Positions 17,426-26,871 of a DNA stretch of 64,000 nt are shown here, one piece after another. A program made the position numbers and the translations under genes. This stretch comes from JAEZDR01 sp039811185. Its GTDB lineage: Bacteria; Bacteroidota; Bacteroidia; Chitinophagales; Chitinophagaceae. The notes under the pieces are model-generated. The model saw only the letters and a list, made by a program, of their open reading frames with translations. It ran no database searches and was not told the origin of the DNA. Numbering within the stretch: position 1 is the stretch's first letter; the number at the start of each line of letters is the position of its first letter. The DNA lies in NCBI GenBank assembly GCA_039811185.1, contig JBDHYF010000004.1:1-64000 (forward strand), read 5' to 3'.

Positions 17426-19786
17426 ATGAAAAGATTTTTGGGAACATTCGCTTGCTATTTTTTATTGCTTCAATCTTTCGGGCAGCAGATCACCGGCTCC
17501 GTTGCCGACGATAACGGCCGGCGTCTTCCTGGTGCAACATTAACTATTGTCCGCCCTTACGCCACCGAGAAGCGGGCGCTCACCGACGGAAGCTTTTCTC
17601 TTCCATTTACCTACCCTGTCCGGCTTGTGTTTGAGTATGCGGGCAAGCAGAAGCAAGTGGTTGACAATCCGGGTTCGGACAGCATTTTAGTTATTGTACT
17701 GAAAGAGGCAGTTTATTTTCTTGAGCCGCTCGAAGTACGATCGATACGGGTAGGAAAAGATGCGCCTTTTACGAAAACAGATTTAGATAAAGCCACGCTT
17801 GAAAAAGAGAACCTCGGCCGCGACATCCCTTACATTCTGAATCAAACTCCGTCGTTCGTTGCCACATCCGATGCAGGCAACGGAGTGGGATATACGGGCA
17901 TGCGCATTCGAGGCTCCGATGCAAGCAGAATCAACATTACATTAAACGGGATCCCGTTCAATGATGCAGAAAGCCAGGGCGCTTTTCTTGTGAACCTGCC
18001 CGATATTACATCGTCGGTGAACTCGATTCAAATACAACGCGGCGCGGGCTCTTCTACCAACGGTGCTGGAGCATTTGGCGCAAGTGTAAACATCAGCACA
18101 AACACGTTAAACAAAGATGCCTACGTGCGGTTTAACAACAGCTATGGCACATTCAACACCTGGAAGAATACGGTGCTTGCAGGCAGTGGCGTCATCAGCG
18201 ATCATTTTAATTTTGAAATGCGCCTGAGCCGCATCAGCAGCGATGGATATATTGACCGCGGCAGCAGCAACCTGAAATCTTTTTACACTTCGGCGTCATA
18301 TACCGATGAAAACAAATCGGTCCGTCTGAACATTTTTAGCGGAAAGGAAAAAACCTATCAGGCCTGGAACGGCGTACCGGAGCATTTGCTTGCCACGGAC
18401 CGCACCTTTAACAGCAGCGGTACAGAAAAACCCGGCGAGCCCTATGCAAACGAAACCGACAATTATTCACAAACGCATTATCAGCTTTTCTATAACCAGA
18501 AAGTCAACCGCGCCCTCAGTTTCAACGTTGCCGGATTTTTAACCCGGGGCCTCGGTTACTACGAGCAATACAAGGCTTCACAAAAATTCCGCAAATATGG
18601 CTTGCCCGACTTTACAGCCGGTGGTCAAACCTTCAGTTCAACGGATCTGGTTCGTCAGCTTTGGTTGGACAACTACTTCTACGGCGGCATTTTTTCCATT
18701 CAATTCCGCAACAACGAAAATACTGTTGTGTGGGGCGGCGGACTTTATCAGTACGAAGGAGGACATTATGGACGAGTGATTTGGGCAGAGATGGGCGTAA
18801 ACAAGGATCATGAATACTACAATAATCCGGCGCTTAAAAAAGATGCGCACACCTACTTAAAATGGCAGTACCGTTTAACGCCTGAACTCAGTACGTTTGC
18901 AGATGTGCAATTCAGATTTGTTGATTACTCGATGAATGGATTTAAAAACACGCCTTCACTATTTGTCCGGCAAAAGTATCAGTTCCTGAACCCAAAGGCG
19001 GGAATATCCTACACGAAAAACAAAATGAAAGGGTATGCAAGCTATTCGCTTGCAAATAAAGAACCCAATCGCGACGATTTTGAGGTGAGCACCGGCAGCC
19101 AACCCAAGTATGAAACATTGCACGATTTTGAATTAGGATTTGAACGGGAAGGGAAACTGTTTAGCTACGCTGTAAATGGCTTTTATATGCTGTACAAAAA
19201 CCAACTGATTGCGACCGGTAAAATTAACGATGTGGGCGCATACACCAGAGAGAATGCAGACGACAGCTATCGGCTCGGCATCGAAATTTCCGGAAGCGCA
19301 GCCGTATCGAAATGGATGAAAATAAGCGGCAATCTTGCCGTGAGCAAAAACAAGATTGCTGCCTATAGCGAGTTTGTTGACGATTACGATAACGGCGGAC
19401 AAAAATCTTACAGCCATAAGAACACTGATATAGCATTTTCTCCGGCGGTTGTTGGCGCTGCAACGGTTCAGTTCGATCCGGTAAAAAACCTGAGTGTGTT
19501 TTTTATTGGCAAGCACGTGAGTAAGCAATATCTCGACAACACACAACACAACAGCCGCTCGTTGAATCCGTATTATGTGCAGGACCTGCGCCTACACTAT
19601 ACATTGCAAAACAAGTTATTCGCTTCCACCGAACTGGTGCTTTATGTGAACAATCTGTTTAACAAAGTATATGAAAGCAATGGTTACACCTTCAGCTATT
19701 TTTCCGGCGGAAGTTATACAACCGAAAACTATTATTTCCCGATGGCGGGCACCAATTTTACTCTGGCTGTAAATATTAAATTATAG
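17426..19786 (+). CDS. TonB-dependent outer-membrane receptor, probable thiamin importer
   Basis: This 786-residue outer-membrane receptor is regulated by the TPP riboswitch just upstream. A signal peptide (1-19, ending SFGQ) is followed by a carboxypeptidase-regulatory-like domain (QITGSVADDNGRRLPGATL, about 20-95), the plug (about 115-230, with IRGSDASRINITLNGIPFND and the IQIQRGAGSSTNGAGAFGASVNI segment) and a 22-strand barrel ending LAVNIKL. The family imports siderophores, cobalamin, thiamin or oligosaccharides using TonB-ExbBD energy. The riboswitch indicates thiamin or a precursor as substrate. No periplasmic or inner-membrane transporter gene (such as pnuT) follows, and the next gene is convergent. 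Confidence 0.93.
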   Translation: MKRFLGTFACYFLLLQSFGQQITGSVADDNGRRLPGATLTIVRPYATEKRALTDGSFSLPFTYPVRLVFEYAGKQKQVVDNPGSDSILVIVLKEAVYFLEPLEVRSIRVGKDAPFTKTDLDKATLEKENLGRDIPYILNQTPSFVATSDAGNGVGYTGMRIRGSDASRINITLNGIPFNDAESQGAFLVNLPDITSSVNSIQIQRGAGSSTNGAGAFGASVNISTNTLNKDAYVRFNNSYGTFNTWKNTVLAGSGVISDHFNFEMRLSRISSDGYIDRGSSNLKSFYTSASYTDENKSVRLNIFSGKEKTYQAWNGVPEHLLATDRTFNSSGTEKPGEPYANETDNYSQTHYQLFYNQKVNRALSFNVAGFLTRGLGYYEQYKASQKFRKYGLPDFTAGGQTFSSTDLVRQLWLDNYFYGGIFSIQFRNNENTVVWGGGLYQYEGGHYGRVIWAEMGVNKDHEYYNNPALKKDAHTYLKWQYRLTPELSTFADVQFRFVDYSMNGFKNTPSLFVRQKYQFLNPKAGISYTKNKMKGYASYSLANKEPNRDDFEVSTGSQPKYETLHDFELGFEREGKLFSYAVNGFYMLYKNQLIATGKINDVGAYTRENADDSYRLGIEISGSAAVSKWMKISGNLAVSKNKIAAYSEFVDDYDNGGQKSYSHKNTDIAFSPAVVGAATVQFDPVKNLSVFFIGKHVSKQYLDNTQHNSRSLNPYYVQDLRLHYTLQNKLFASTELVLYVNNLFNKVYESNGYTFSYFSGGSYTTENYYFPMAGTNFTLAVNIKL

Positions 19787-19803
19787 AACTTCCGGGTGAG
19801 CTG

Positions 19804-22056
19804 TTACACCAGTTCCTCCGTTTCGAAGCGCTCAACTCTTTCAATCCCGTTGACGCGTTTCAGCCGGTCACACAGCTCATCCAATTCTTCTTTGTCGTGC
19901 ACAAACACGCGGATGGTTCCTTCAAACATGCCTTCTCTCGATTCGATAGAAAGGCCTGCGATATTAATGCGCATATCACCGCTGATGATAGTAGTAATTT
20001 TATTTACGATACCCACGTCATCAACTCCGATTAATTTCAATCCGGTTAAGAAAGAAATTTCTTTATTCTTTGCCCATTTGGTTTTTACAATGCGGTGCCC
20101 GTAGTTGGCCATCAGCGCGGCCGCATTCGGACAGTTCGTTCGATGGATAATCAACCCTTTACCGGAGCTCACAAATCCAAACACGTCGTCGCCTGGAATG
20201 GGGTGACAACATCTGGCAAGGGAGTAAATGATTTTGTCGCTGCTTTCACCAAAAATAATCAGCTCGGAATCCTTTTTCGTTACAGACGGTTTGGGTTCGT
20301 ACTCCGGTTTTGGCTCCAACTTCGGCTTTGGCATTTCGAGGCGGTCGCCAAGCAGCTTAAACTCTTTTAATTCCTTTAGCTCATTGGTTTTAACTGCCAC
20401 ATTGTAAAACAAGTCCAGTTGCGACTGTAGTTTATAGAAGTTCACCAGTTCGTCGATATTATGCTGACTAAAGCTTGCGCCAAACGCTTCCAGCTTTCGT
20501 TCTACAATATATTTTCCATCTTCGGCAATCTTTCTTTTTTCTTCCTTCAGCGCATCTTTAATTTTACTTTTTGCTTTCGCCGTCACTACAATATTCAGCC
20601 AGTCTTCGGAGGGCTTTTGTTTGTTGCTTGTAATGATTTCGATTTGATCGCCGCTGCGAAGTTTGTGACTCAGCGGCACGAGTTTATGATTCACTTTTGC
20701 ACCGATACATTTGCTTCCGATTGCAGAGTGGATAGAGAATGCGAAGTCTAGCGCGGTTGAGCCGATCGGCAGCATCTTTACATCGCCTCTTGGGGTGTAC
20801 ACATATATTTCTTCGGCTAAAAAGCTGGTTTTAAAATCCTGAAGAAAATCTACTGTGTCTGTTTCATGGCTGCTGATCATTTCTCTGATTTGTCCAAACC
20901 ATTTATCGAAACGGTCTTCGTCGCTGCTGCCTTCTTTGTATTTGTAGTGTGCGGCAAGTCCTTTTTCCGCAATTTCATTCATCCGTTTAGTGCGAATTTG
21001 CACCTCTACCCATTTCCCCTGAGGCCCCATAACCGTTGTGTGCAGTGCCTCGTAGCCATTGGCCTTCGGATTGCTTAACCAGTCGCGCAGCCTTTCGGGT
21101 GCAGGGGAATATTCGTCGGTAATGAGTGAGTACACTTTCCAACACTCTTCTTTTTCTTTTTCGGGAGAAGAGTTTAACAATACGCGAATGGCAAAAAGAT
21201 CGTACACCTCTTCGAACGTAACGCCTTTTTTTCTGATTTTATTCCAGATAGAATGGATGCTTTTCGGGCGGCCATATATTTCAAAATTAAATCCGGACTG
21301 AGTAAGTTTTTCGCGGATGGGCTTGATGAATTCGTTGATGTAGCGCGTTCTTTCCCGTTTTGTTTCAGCGAGCTTTCTTGCAATTGACCGGTACTCGGCA
21401 GGCTCAAGATATTTCATCGCCAAATCTTCGAGCTCGGTTTTAATGCTGTACAAACCCATGCGGTGTGAAAGCGGCGCATACACCCAAACTGTTTCGCTGG
21501 CAATTTTTAATTGTTTCTCGCGGCGCATATAATCCAGTGTGCGCATATTATGCAATCGGTCGGCGAGCTTAATTAAAATCACCCGCGGGTCGTCGGTGAG
21601 TGTGAGTAAAATCTTTTTAAAATTCTCAGCTTGTTGGCTGGAGTTTGCGTCCATCACATTCGAAATCTTGGTAAGCCCGTCAACAATTCTGGCTATCTCA
21701 CTTCCAAATTCGCGCTCTACATCTTCGAGTGTTACATCCGTGTCCTCCACCGTATCGTGCAAAAGCGCACAAATACTGCTTCTTATGCCCAGCCCAATTT
21801 CTTCCACACAGATTCTCGCAACCGCTAAAGGATGAAAAATATAAGGCTCACCGCTCTTGCGCCTCATGGTTTTATGTGCTTCAACAGCCATCTCAAACGC
21901 AGTGCGGATACTGTTGCGGTCGCTCCGGCTCAGCTTTGGTTTCAACGCCCTCAGCAGCGCCCGGTACTGACGCAAAATTTCTTTCTTTTCTTCTTCTTCC
22001 GTTAAAGTGTATTTAGGAATTACAGGTTCTTCAGTTTTACCGGAGTCTAATTGCAT
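19804..22056 (-). CDS. rel: Bifunctional (p)ppGpp synthetase/hydrolase (RelA/SpoT homologue)
   Basis: The 750 residues carry all long-RSH domains. The HD hydrolase has H75, H100-D101 and EDTD at 104-107, the synthetase lies around 255-370 (GRPKSIHSIWNK, FAIRVLL), the TGS domain at about 410-470 (VYTPRGDVKMLP), a conserved Cys-containing region (ARCCHPIPGD) near 620, and a C-terminal ACT domain (about 675-750). An intact HD site and synthetase motifs argue for both making and degrading the stringent-response alarmone. It converges on the TonB receptor gene (17-base gap) and diverges from the ABC exporter. Confidence 0.95.
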   Translation of the reverse strand: MQLDSGKTEEPVIPKYTLTEEEEKKEILRQYRALLRALKPKLSRSDRNSIRTAFEMAVEAHKTMRRKSGEPYIFHPLAVARICVEEIGLGIRSSICALLHDTVEDTDVTLEDVEREFGSEIARIVDGLTKISNVMDANSSQQAENFKKILLTLTDDPRVILIKLADRLHNMRTLDYMRREKQLKIASETVWVYAPLSHRMGLYSIKTELEDLAMKYLEPAEYRSIARKLAETKRERTRYINEFIKPIREKLTQSGFNFEIYGRPKSIHSIWNKIRKKGVTFEEVYDLFAIRVLLNSSPEKEKEECWKVYSLITDEYSPAPERLRDWLSNPKANGYEALHTTVMGPQGKWVEVQIRTKRMNEIAEKGLAAHYKYKEGSSDEDRFDKWFGQIREMISSHETDTVDFLQDFKTSFLAEEIYVYTPRGDVKMLPIGSTALDFAFSIHSAIGSKCIGAKVNHKLVPLSHKLRSGDQIEIITSNKQKPSEDWLNIVVTAKAKSKIKDALKEEKRKIAEDGKYIVERKLEAFGASFSQHNIDELVNFYKLQSQLDLFYNVAVKTNELKELKEFKLLGDRLEMPKPKLEPKPEYEPKPSVTKKDSELIIFGESSDKIIYSLARCCHPIPGDDVFGFVSSGKGLIIHRTNCPNAAALMANYGHRIVKTKWAKNKEISFLTGLKLIGVDDVGIVNKITTIISGDMRINIAGLSIESREGMFEGTIRVFVHDKEELDELCDRLKRVNGIERVERFETEELV

Positions 22057-22182
22057 AGTAGCGAATTTAAGATTTTTAGATGTTCAGAAAATATATTTCA
22101 AACGCCCAAAGTGCAGCTTTTTCAGAGGGAAGAAAAGTCTTTATATTTCGCCAACAGCGGGAATACTATTTTTGCTTTTCTG

Positions 22183-24003
22183 ATGGATAAAGAAAAAGAA
22201 TTGAGCCTTGCCACCCTGAAACGGCTGTTTGCGTTTGTAAAGCCATACAGGAGCACGTTTTTTATCAGCCTTTTTCTCGCTGTGTTTCTTGCAGCCATAT
22301 CGCCCATCCGCCCCTATCTGATTCAGCTTACAATCGACGCTGCAACCGGCAAGCATGTTCAACTGCCGGTTTTCCTCCGGCCCTTTTTGCCTGAAACAGC
22401 GGCGGGCAGCGCGCTACAGCTCATCTTTGACATCACTTTTTTCCAAATTATCTTCATTATTTTCGAAACAGCGCTTCGCTTTATATTCGGTTTTCTCACC
22501 GCCTTGTTAGGACAAAATGTGGTGCATGATTTACGCACGACAACGTTTAAAAAAGTACTGGGACTCGATTTAAAACAATTCGACATCACGCCCATCGGCA
22601 CACTTACCACCCGCACAATCGACGATATTGAACGCACCAATGATGTGTTCTCCGACGGGTTAATTCCCATTATTGCCGACTTACTTTCCATCATCACTAT
22701 TTTAATTGTAATGTTCAGCACAAGCTGGCAGGTAACACTTGTTTGCCTTATCCCGTTTCCTTTCCTAATAATAGCTACTTACTACTTCAAAGAGAGTGTA
22801 AATAAATCGTTCATTAAAGTGCGCAATGCCGTGGCGGCGCTGAATGCCTTCATCCAGGAACATCTGAGCGGAATGATGATTATTCAAGCGTTTACAGCCG
22901 AAAAACGGGAATTTAAAAAGTTTGTTTCCATTAATAAAGAGCATCGCGATGCAAACATCAAATCCATCTTTGCCTATTCAGTTTTCTTTCCCATCGTTGA
23001 AATTGTACTTGCATTAAGTACCGGGCTGTTGGTGTGGTGGATAGCGGCCCAAGTAATGGACGGCAACGAAAAAATGCAGGTAGGCTGGATCGTATCTTTT
23101 GCATTGTATCTGAATTTAATTTTTCGGCCGCTGCGACTAATTGCCGATAAGTTTAATGTGCTGCAAATGGGAATGATAGCGGCGCAACGGGTTTTTAAAG
23201 TGCTCGACAATAGCGCTGTAATGAAAAATGAAGGACAGCTAAAGCCTGAAAATTTTATAGGGAACATCGAATTCAGAAATGTATGGTTCGCTTATAACGG
23301 CGATGACTTTGTACTGAAAGATATTTCGTTTTCAATCGAAGCCGGACAAACGGTGGCTATCGTTGGCCATACAGGCAGCGGGAAAACTTCGGTCATAAAT
23401 ATTTTAAACAGATTTTACCCCATTCAGAAAGGCGAAATAAAAGTGGACGGTAGAAACATTCTGGAATATGATGTGGAAAGCCTTCGTTCCAACATCGGTG
23501 TTGTGCTGCAAGATGTATTCCTGTTCTCCGGTTCTATTGCAGAAAATACTACCTTAAGAAATGAAGAAATTTCGCCTGCCGATGTGAAACGCGCGGCCGG
23601 GATGATAGGAATCGATGCGTTTATAGAAAAGCTGCCGGGCGGCTATGCGTTTAACGTGCGGGAACGCGGTGCAATGCTCAGTTTAGGGCAAAGGCAACTC
23701 CTCTCCTTCCTGCGGGCGCTGTTGTACAATCCCTCCATTTTAATTTTGGATGAAGCTACATCATCGATCGATACACAAAGCGAACAGCTTATTCAGCACG
23801 CAATTGATACGCTGATTAAAGGACGCACTTCAATTGTAATTGCCCATCGGTTGTCGACCATTAAAAAGGCACATAAAATTATTGTTTTAGATAAAGGCGA
23901 GATAAAAGAGATGGGCACACATCAGTCGTTGCTTGCGCAAAACGGCTTTTATGCGCGCCTGTATCAAATGCAGTTCCGGAAGGCATCACATCAAGCGGAA
24001 TAA
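22183..24003 (+). CDS. ABC exporter, fused permease and ATPase
   Basis: This 606-residue half-transporter of the lipid/multidrug (MsbA-like, MdlB-like) class works as a dimer in the inner membrane. Six transmembrane helices occupy about 20-310. The ATPase shows Walker A GHTGSGKTS (near 400), Q-loop VLQDVFLFSG, signature LSLGQRQ, Walker B ILILDEATSSID and the H-loop IAHRLSTI. The frame is open from 22051, but that start would overlap the divergent rel gene and add an uncharacteristic 44 residues. The ATG at 22183 gives the usual MDKEKELSLATLKRLFAF beginning. The substrate cannot be told from sequence. Confidence 0.92.
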   Translation: MDKEKELSLATLKRLFAFVKPYRSTFFISLFLAVFLAAISPIRPYLIQLTIDAATGKHVQLPVFLRPFLPETAAGSALQLIFDITFFQIIFIIFETALRFIFGFLTALLGQNVVHDLRTTTFKKVLGLDLKQFDITPIGTLTTRTIDDIERTNDVFSDGLIPIIADLLSIITILIVMFSTSWQVTLVCLIPFPFLIIATYYFKESVNKSFIKVRNAVAALNAFIQEHLSGMMIIQAFTAEKREFKKFVSINKEHRDANIKSIFAYSVFFPIVEIVLALSTGLLVWWIAAQVMDGNEKMQVGWIVSFALYLNLIFRPLRLIADKFNVLQMGMIAAQRVFKVLDNSAVMKNEGQLKPENFIGNIEFRNVWFAYNGDDFVLKDISFSIEAGQTVAIVGHTGSGKTSVINILNRFYPIQKGEIKVDGRNILEYDVESLRSNIGVVLQDVFLFSGSIAENTTLRNEEISPADVKRAAGMIGIDAFIEKLPGGYAFNVRERGAMLSLGQRQLLSFLRALLYNPSILILDEATSSIDTQSEQLIQHAIDTLIKGRTSIVIAHRLSTIKKAHKIIVLDKGEIKEMGTHQSLLAQNGFYARLYQMQFRKASHQAE

Positions 24004-24041
24004 TTGGCAGGTTTCTTGAAAAAATTTTAAAAAAGAAAATT

Positions 24042-24350
24042 ATGAAAACGATTGTAAGTAGCATCGGAACAACATACAGTAAATTGATGGCGTTCTTGCT
24101 GTTCAGCTTCATCAGCTTGCAAACTTTTGCGCAGCAAACAGTAACCGAATCGGTAGAGAAAACAACAGTGGAAGTAACGAATAATCCGCAGAACTGGTTT
24201 GCCAACAACTGGCTTTGGATAGTGGGCGTTGTAGTGTTTTTAATTCTGTTTTTTGCATTAGCCGGTGGCAGTTCCTTCCGTCGCCGCACAACCGTACATT
24301 CCGATCCGGTATCGGGCAAAACGGTTACTACAACCGAGGAGGATGTTTAA
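24042..24350 (+). CDS. Small single-span membrane protein, unknown function
   Basis: This 102-residue protein has a signal peptide-like N-terminus (to about residue 31, ending TFAQQ), a Thr/Val/Glu-rich periplasmic stretch (TESVEKTTVEVTN), one transmembrane helix (about 55-77, NWLWIVGVVVFLILFF) and a basic then acidic cytosolic tail (SFRRRTTVHSDP..TTTEEDV). This predicts a small inner-membrane protein with its C-terminus inside. It follows the ABC exporter by 38 bases and is probably co-transcribed. I do not recognise a named family. Confidence 0.8.
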   Translation: MKTIVSSIGTTYSKLMAFLLFSFISLQTFAQQTVTESVEKTTVEVTNNPQNWFANNWLWIVGVVVFLILFFALAGGSSFRRRTTVHSDPVSGKTVTTTEEDV

Positions 24351-24379
24351 TCGGTTTTAATGATAAATACCTAATATAG

Positions 24380-24410
24380 GCGGCTGTTATTATTTGCAGC
24401 CGCTTATTAG
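24380..24410 (+). terminator. Probable terminator after the small membrane protein gene
   Basis: GCGGCTG (24380-24386) pairs with CAGCCGC (24397-24403) around a 10-base AT-rich loop. The following tract (TTATTAGTTGT) is only moderately T-rich. Confidence 0.5.
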
Positions 24411-24434
24411 TTGTGGCAGTGTATTTTTACCGCC

Positions 24435-25796
24435 ATGAACTGGCATTCCTTATTCAGCGCCGACCGTTTAGAAGAGCAAACGGCGCCTGTTTCTTCCTCT
24501 GAAATACGCACCTCCTATCAGCGCGATTACGACCGCATCATATTTTCATCAGCTTTCAGACGGCTTCAAAACAAAACACAGGTTTTTCCGTTACCCGGTG
24601 CCGTAATGGTGCACAACCGTTTAACGCACAGCCTGGAGGTGAGTTCGGTAGGCCGGTCGCTCGCAAAAATTACAGGCGAAGAAATAGCAAAGAAGCGCCC
24701 GGACGATGCGGTTTTCAGGGACTTTTATTTGTACGAGTTCCCATCGGTAATAGCCGCCGCCTGCCTTGCACACGACATTGGCAACCCACCGTTCGGCCAT
24801 TCGGGTGAAGAAGCCATTCGCGCCTACTTTGAAAGTTGTCCGGAACCGTTTCAGTCAATGTTTCATAAAAATTTGTCCGAAGCCGAGCAGTTGGATTTTT
24901 TAAAGTTTGAAGGAAATGCAAATGCATTTCGGACGCTGACACACGCATTTAACGAAAGTAGTGGCGGAGGCTATCGCCTTACGCTCACCACACTTGCCGC
25001 TATTGTAAAGTATCCTTGCGACAGCCCGTCGGGGTTTAAAGGAGACCGCCTCGCAACAAAAAAATCGGGATTTTTTCAATCAGAAGTGCAAACTTTTCAA
25101 ACGATTGCTAAAGCCTTCGCGATACCGAAAATTGCTGATGAAAATGTGTATGCCCGTCATCCCTTCGTCTTTCTTGTAGAAGCTGCCGATGACATCTGCT
25201 ACCGGATAATGGATTTTGAAGATGCATTTAAACTCAATATCGTTTCTGCGCAGATGATTAACGAGTTGTTTTTTGGTTTTTTCCACGGCAATCAACGCGA
25301 AAAAGTAAATAAGCGCTTTCATGAAATTAACGATGAAAACCAAAAGGTGCAATACCTGCGCGCCGTTGTAATAAATTATCTCGTTGAAAGAGTTACGACT
25401 GCTTTTCTGAATAACGAAGCCGAACTGCTTGCAGGAACCCTCGATCGTCCGCTGATGAAACTGCTGCCCGAGGCCGACAAAGCAATCATTGAAGAAATAG
25501 ACGCGTTCAGCAGGCAGAAAATATATAACCATGCTTCCGTTGTTGAAGTTGAAATTGCCGGACACAATGTAATTGGCGGACTGCTGGATGAATTCTGCAC
25601 TGCACTGGCATATCCAGAAAAGCCTAAGTCGAAAAAATTGCTGCAACTTATTCCAAAACAATTCGCAATTATCCCGGGAAATTCTTTCTATTCCAACCTG
25701 CAATCTGTGGTGGATTTCATCGCCGGAATGACGGATTTGTATGCTGTTGAAATGTATAAAAACATAAAAGGCATAAGCTTCTCGCAATTGAAATAA
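24435..25796 (+). CDS. dgt: dGTP triphosphohydrolase-like dNTPase
   Basis: This HD-superfamily enzyme releases tripolyphosphate from dNTPs. In the 453 residues the HD metal site is visible as HNRLTHSLEVSSVGR (first His) and ACLAHDIGNPPFGHSG (His-Asp), with a third Asp in AADDICYRIMDFEDA. N-terminal SYQRDYDRIIFSSAFRRLQNKTQVFP is characteristic of Dgt. The ATG at 24435 is chosen over an upstream in-frame start at 24411, since homologues begin close to MNWHSLFSADR. Related proteins may be broad dNTPases involved in phage defence or dNTP balance. Confidence 0.92.
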   Translation: MNWHSLFSADRLEEQTAPVSSSEIRTSYQRDYDRIIFSSAFRRLQNKTQVFPLPGAVMVHNRLTHSLEVSSVGRSLAKITGEEIAKKRPDDAVFRDFYLYEFPSVIAAACLAHDIGNPPFGHSGEEAIRAYFESCPEPFQSMFHKNLSEAEQLDFLKFEGNANAFRTLTHAFNESSGGGYRLTLTTLAAIVKYPCDSPSGFKGDRLATKKSGFFQSEVQTFQTIAKAFAIPKIADENVYARHPFVFLVEAADDICYRIMDFEDAFKLNIVSAQMINELFFGFFHGNQREKVNKRFHEINDENQKVQYLRAVVINYLVERVTTAFLNNEAELLAGTLDRPLMKLLPEADKAIIEEIDAFSRQKIYNHASVVEVEIAGHNVIGGLLDEFCTALAYPEKPKSKKLLQLIPKQFAIIPGNSFYSNLQSVVDFIAGMTDLYAVEMYKNIKGISFSQLK

Positions 25797-25814
25797 CCTT
25801 CTATATTCGCTGCC

Positions 25815-26432
25815 ATGCAACTGCACAAGAATCATTTACGGATTGCGATATTATTGTCGGCCACATTAGCAATATTTCTTTTTGCGCTCACTTTTGCCCT
25901 GGGCAGGCGCGATTCCTTTCTGCTCCTGAACGGCAATGGTGGTAAAATTGCAGACTACTTTTTTGCTTTCGTTACAGAGCTCGGCAACGGCGCACTTTGG
26001 ATAGCAGTGGCACTATGGTTTTATTTTAAGAAAAAGCCTTACCTCCCACTTGCTATCTACACCTTCTTAACTTCTACCATCATTACGCAAATTTTCAAAT
26101 ATCTCATCATCCCCGACGAACCGCGGCCAAGCAAAGCCATTACAGACGCAGCGTTTCACTTTGTTGAAAGCATTGAGCTGCACACAGTGTCGAGTTTTCC
26201 TTCCGGCCATTCAGCCACCGCATTTAGCTTTTACTTTTTATTTGTACTCGCGTACCGCGAAAAATGGCTGATATATACGGGCCTGCTGTACGGCATGATT
26301 GTCGGCTACAGCCGCGTTTATTTAGCACAGCATTTTCCACTCGATATTGCCGGGGGCATTACGGTGGCCATACTTTCCGTGCTTGCTTCGCTTGCATTAT
26401 TCAGAAGATTTCACAGGAGCCGCTTTGCGTGA
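25815..26432 (+). CDS. PAP2 / phosphatidic acid phosphatase family membrane protein
   Basis: This 205-residue integral membrane phosphatase has the three PAP2 motifs in order: K-x6-RP (KYLIIPDEPRPS), PSGH (SSFPSGHSATAF) and SR-x5-H-x3-D (SRVYLAQHFPLD). About six membrane helices are expected. Likely substrates are undecaprenyl pyrophosphate, phosphatidylglycerophosphate or lipid A phosphates, and sequence alone does not decide. It starts 18 bases after dgt, and its last 36 bases overlap the convergent yetF-like gene. Confidence 0.9.
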   Translation: MQLHKNHLRIAILLSATLAIFLFALTFALGRRDSFLLLNGNGGKIADYFFAFVTELGNGALWIAVALWFYFKKKPYLPLAIYTFLTSTIITQIFKYLIIPDEPRPSKAITDAAFHFVESIELHTVSSFPSGHSATAFSFYFLFVLAYREKWLIYTGLLYGMIVGYSRVYLAQHFPLDIAGGITVAILSVLASLALFRRFHRSRFA

Positions 26433-26867
26433 AGGAACTATGGAAATGCTGCCGTCCGTTTCAAGAACGGCGTAATCAATTTCGGTTAAAGATGTAATGC
26501 CAAACGATTGTCTTGCCGATTGAAGCACATCATCTATTTCCACATTCGAAAGTTTCATCCGTTCCTTAAGCGGATTTCCTTTTTCAACAACAATTAAAGG
26601 AAGACCATCAACCACACTACTGATTTTTTTTGAACGCATTTTAATTCTATTTACCAAAAAATCGAGCGACACAAGCGTAACGATTAATACAATGGAGGCG
26701 GTTAACGAAAAGTCGTTCCCGATCATTGCAGCTTGCGTTACTTCACTGATGATGAGCAACCGCACAAGATCGAAAGTGGTGGCTTCAGAAAGCGTTTTTT
26801 TCCCTGCGAAGCGGAAAATTATCAGGATAAAAAAATAGATGATGACGCCTCTTAAAACAAGATTCAT
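26397..26867 (-). CDS. DUF421/YetF family membrane protein
   Basis: This 156-residue protein has N-terminal transmembrane helices (about 4-75, RGVIIYFFILIIFRFAGKKTL and a later VLIVTLVSLDFLV) followed by the cytoplasmic YetF-type domain (VVDGLPLIVVEKGNPLKERMK...LETDGSISIVP). The family includes Bacillus YetF and SpoVA-associated proteins; the molecular role is unclear. The frame is open upstream to 27008 but runs through the coding region of the neighbour. The ATG at 26867 gives the normal start. It follows the 26872-27354 gene with a 4-base gap, so the two are likely co-translated. Confidence 0.85.
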   Translation of the reverse strand: MNLVLRGVIIYFFILIIFRFAGKKTLSEATTFDLVRLLIISEVTQAAMIGNDFSLTASIVLIVTLVSLDFLVNRIKMRSKKISSVVDGLPLIVVEKGNPLKERMKLSNVEIDDVLQSARQSFGITSLTEIDYAVLETDGSISIVPSRKAAPVKSSE

Positions 26868-26871
26868 ACGC

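Noticed and set aside
22051..22182. Longer ABC exporter start
   Set aside because: It would overlap the rel gene start and adds residues unlike those of exporters.
23879..24319. 146-residue minus-strand ORF across the end of the ABC exporter gene
   Set aside because: It overlaps the ATPase C-terminus and the small membrane protein, both with better support.
25080..25835. 251-residue minus-strand ORF antisense to dgt
   Set aside because: Dgt has complete HD motifs in the other strand. The antisense product is compositionally odd and has no start signal.
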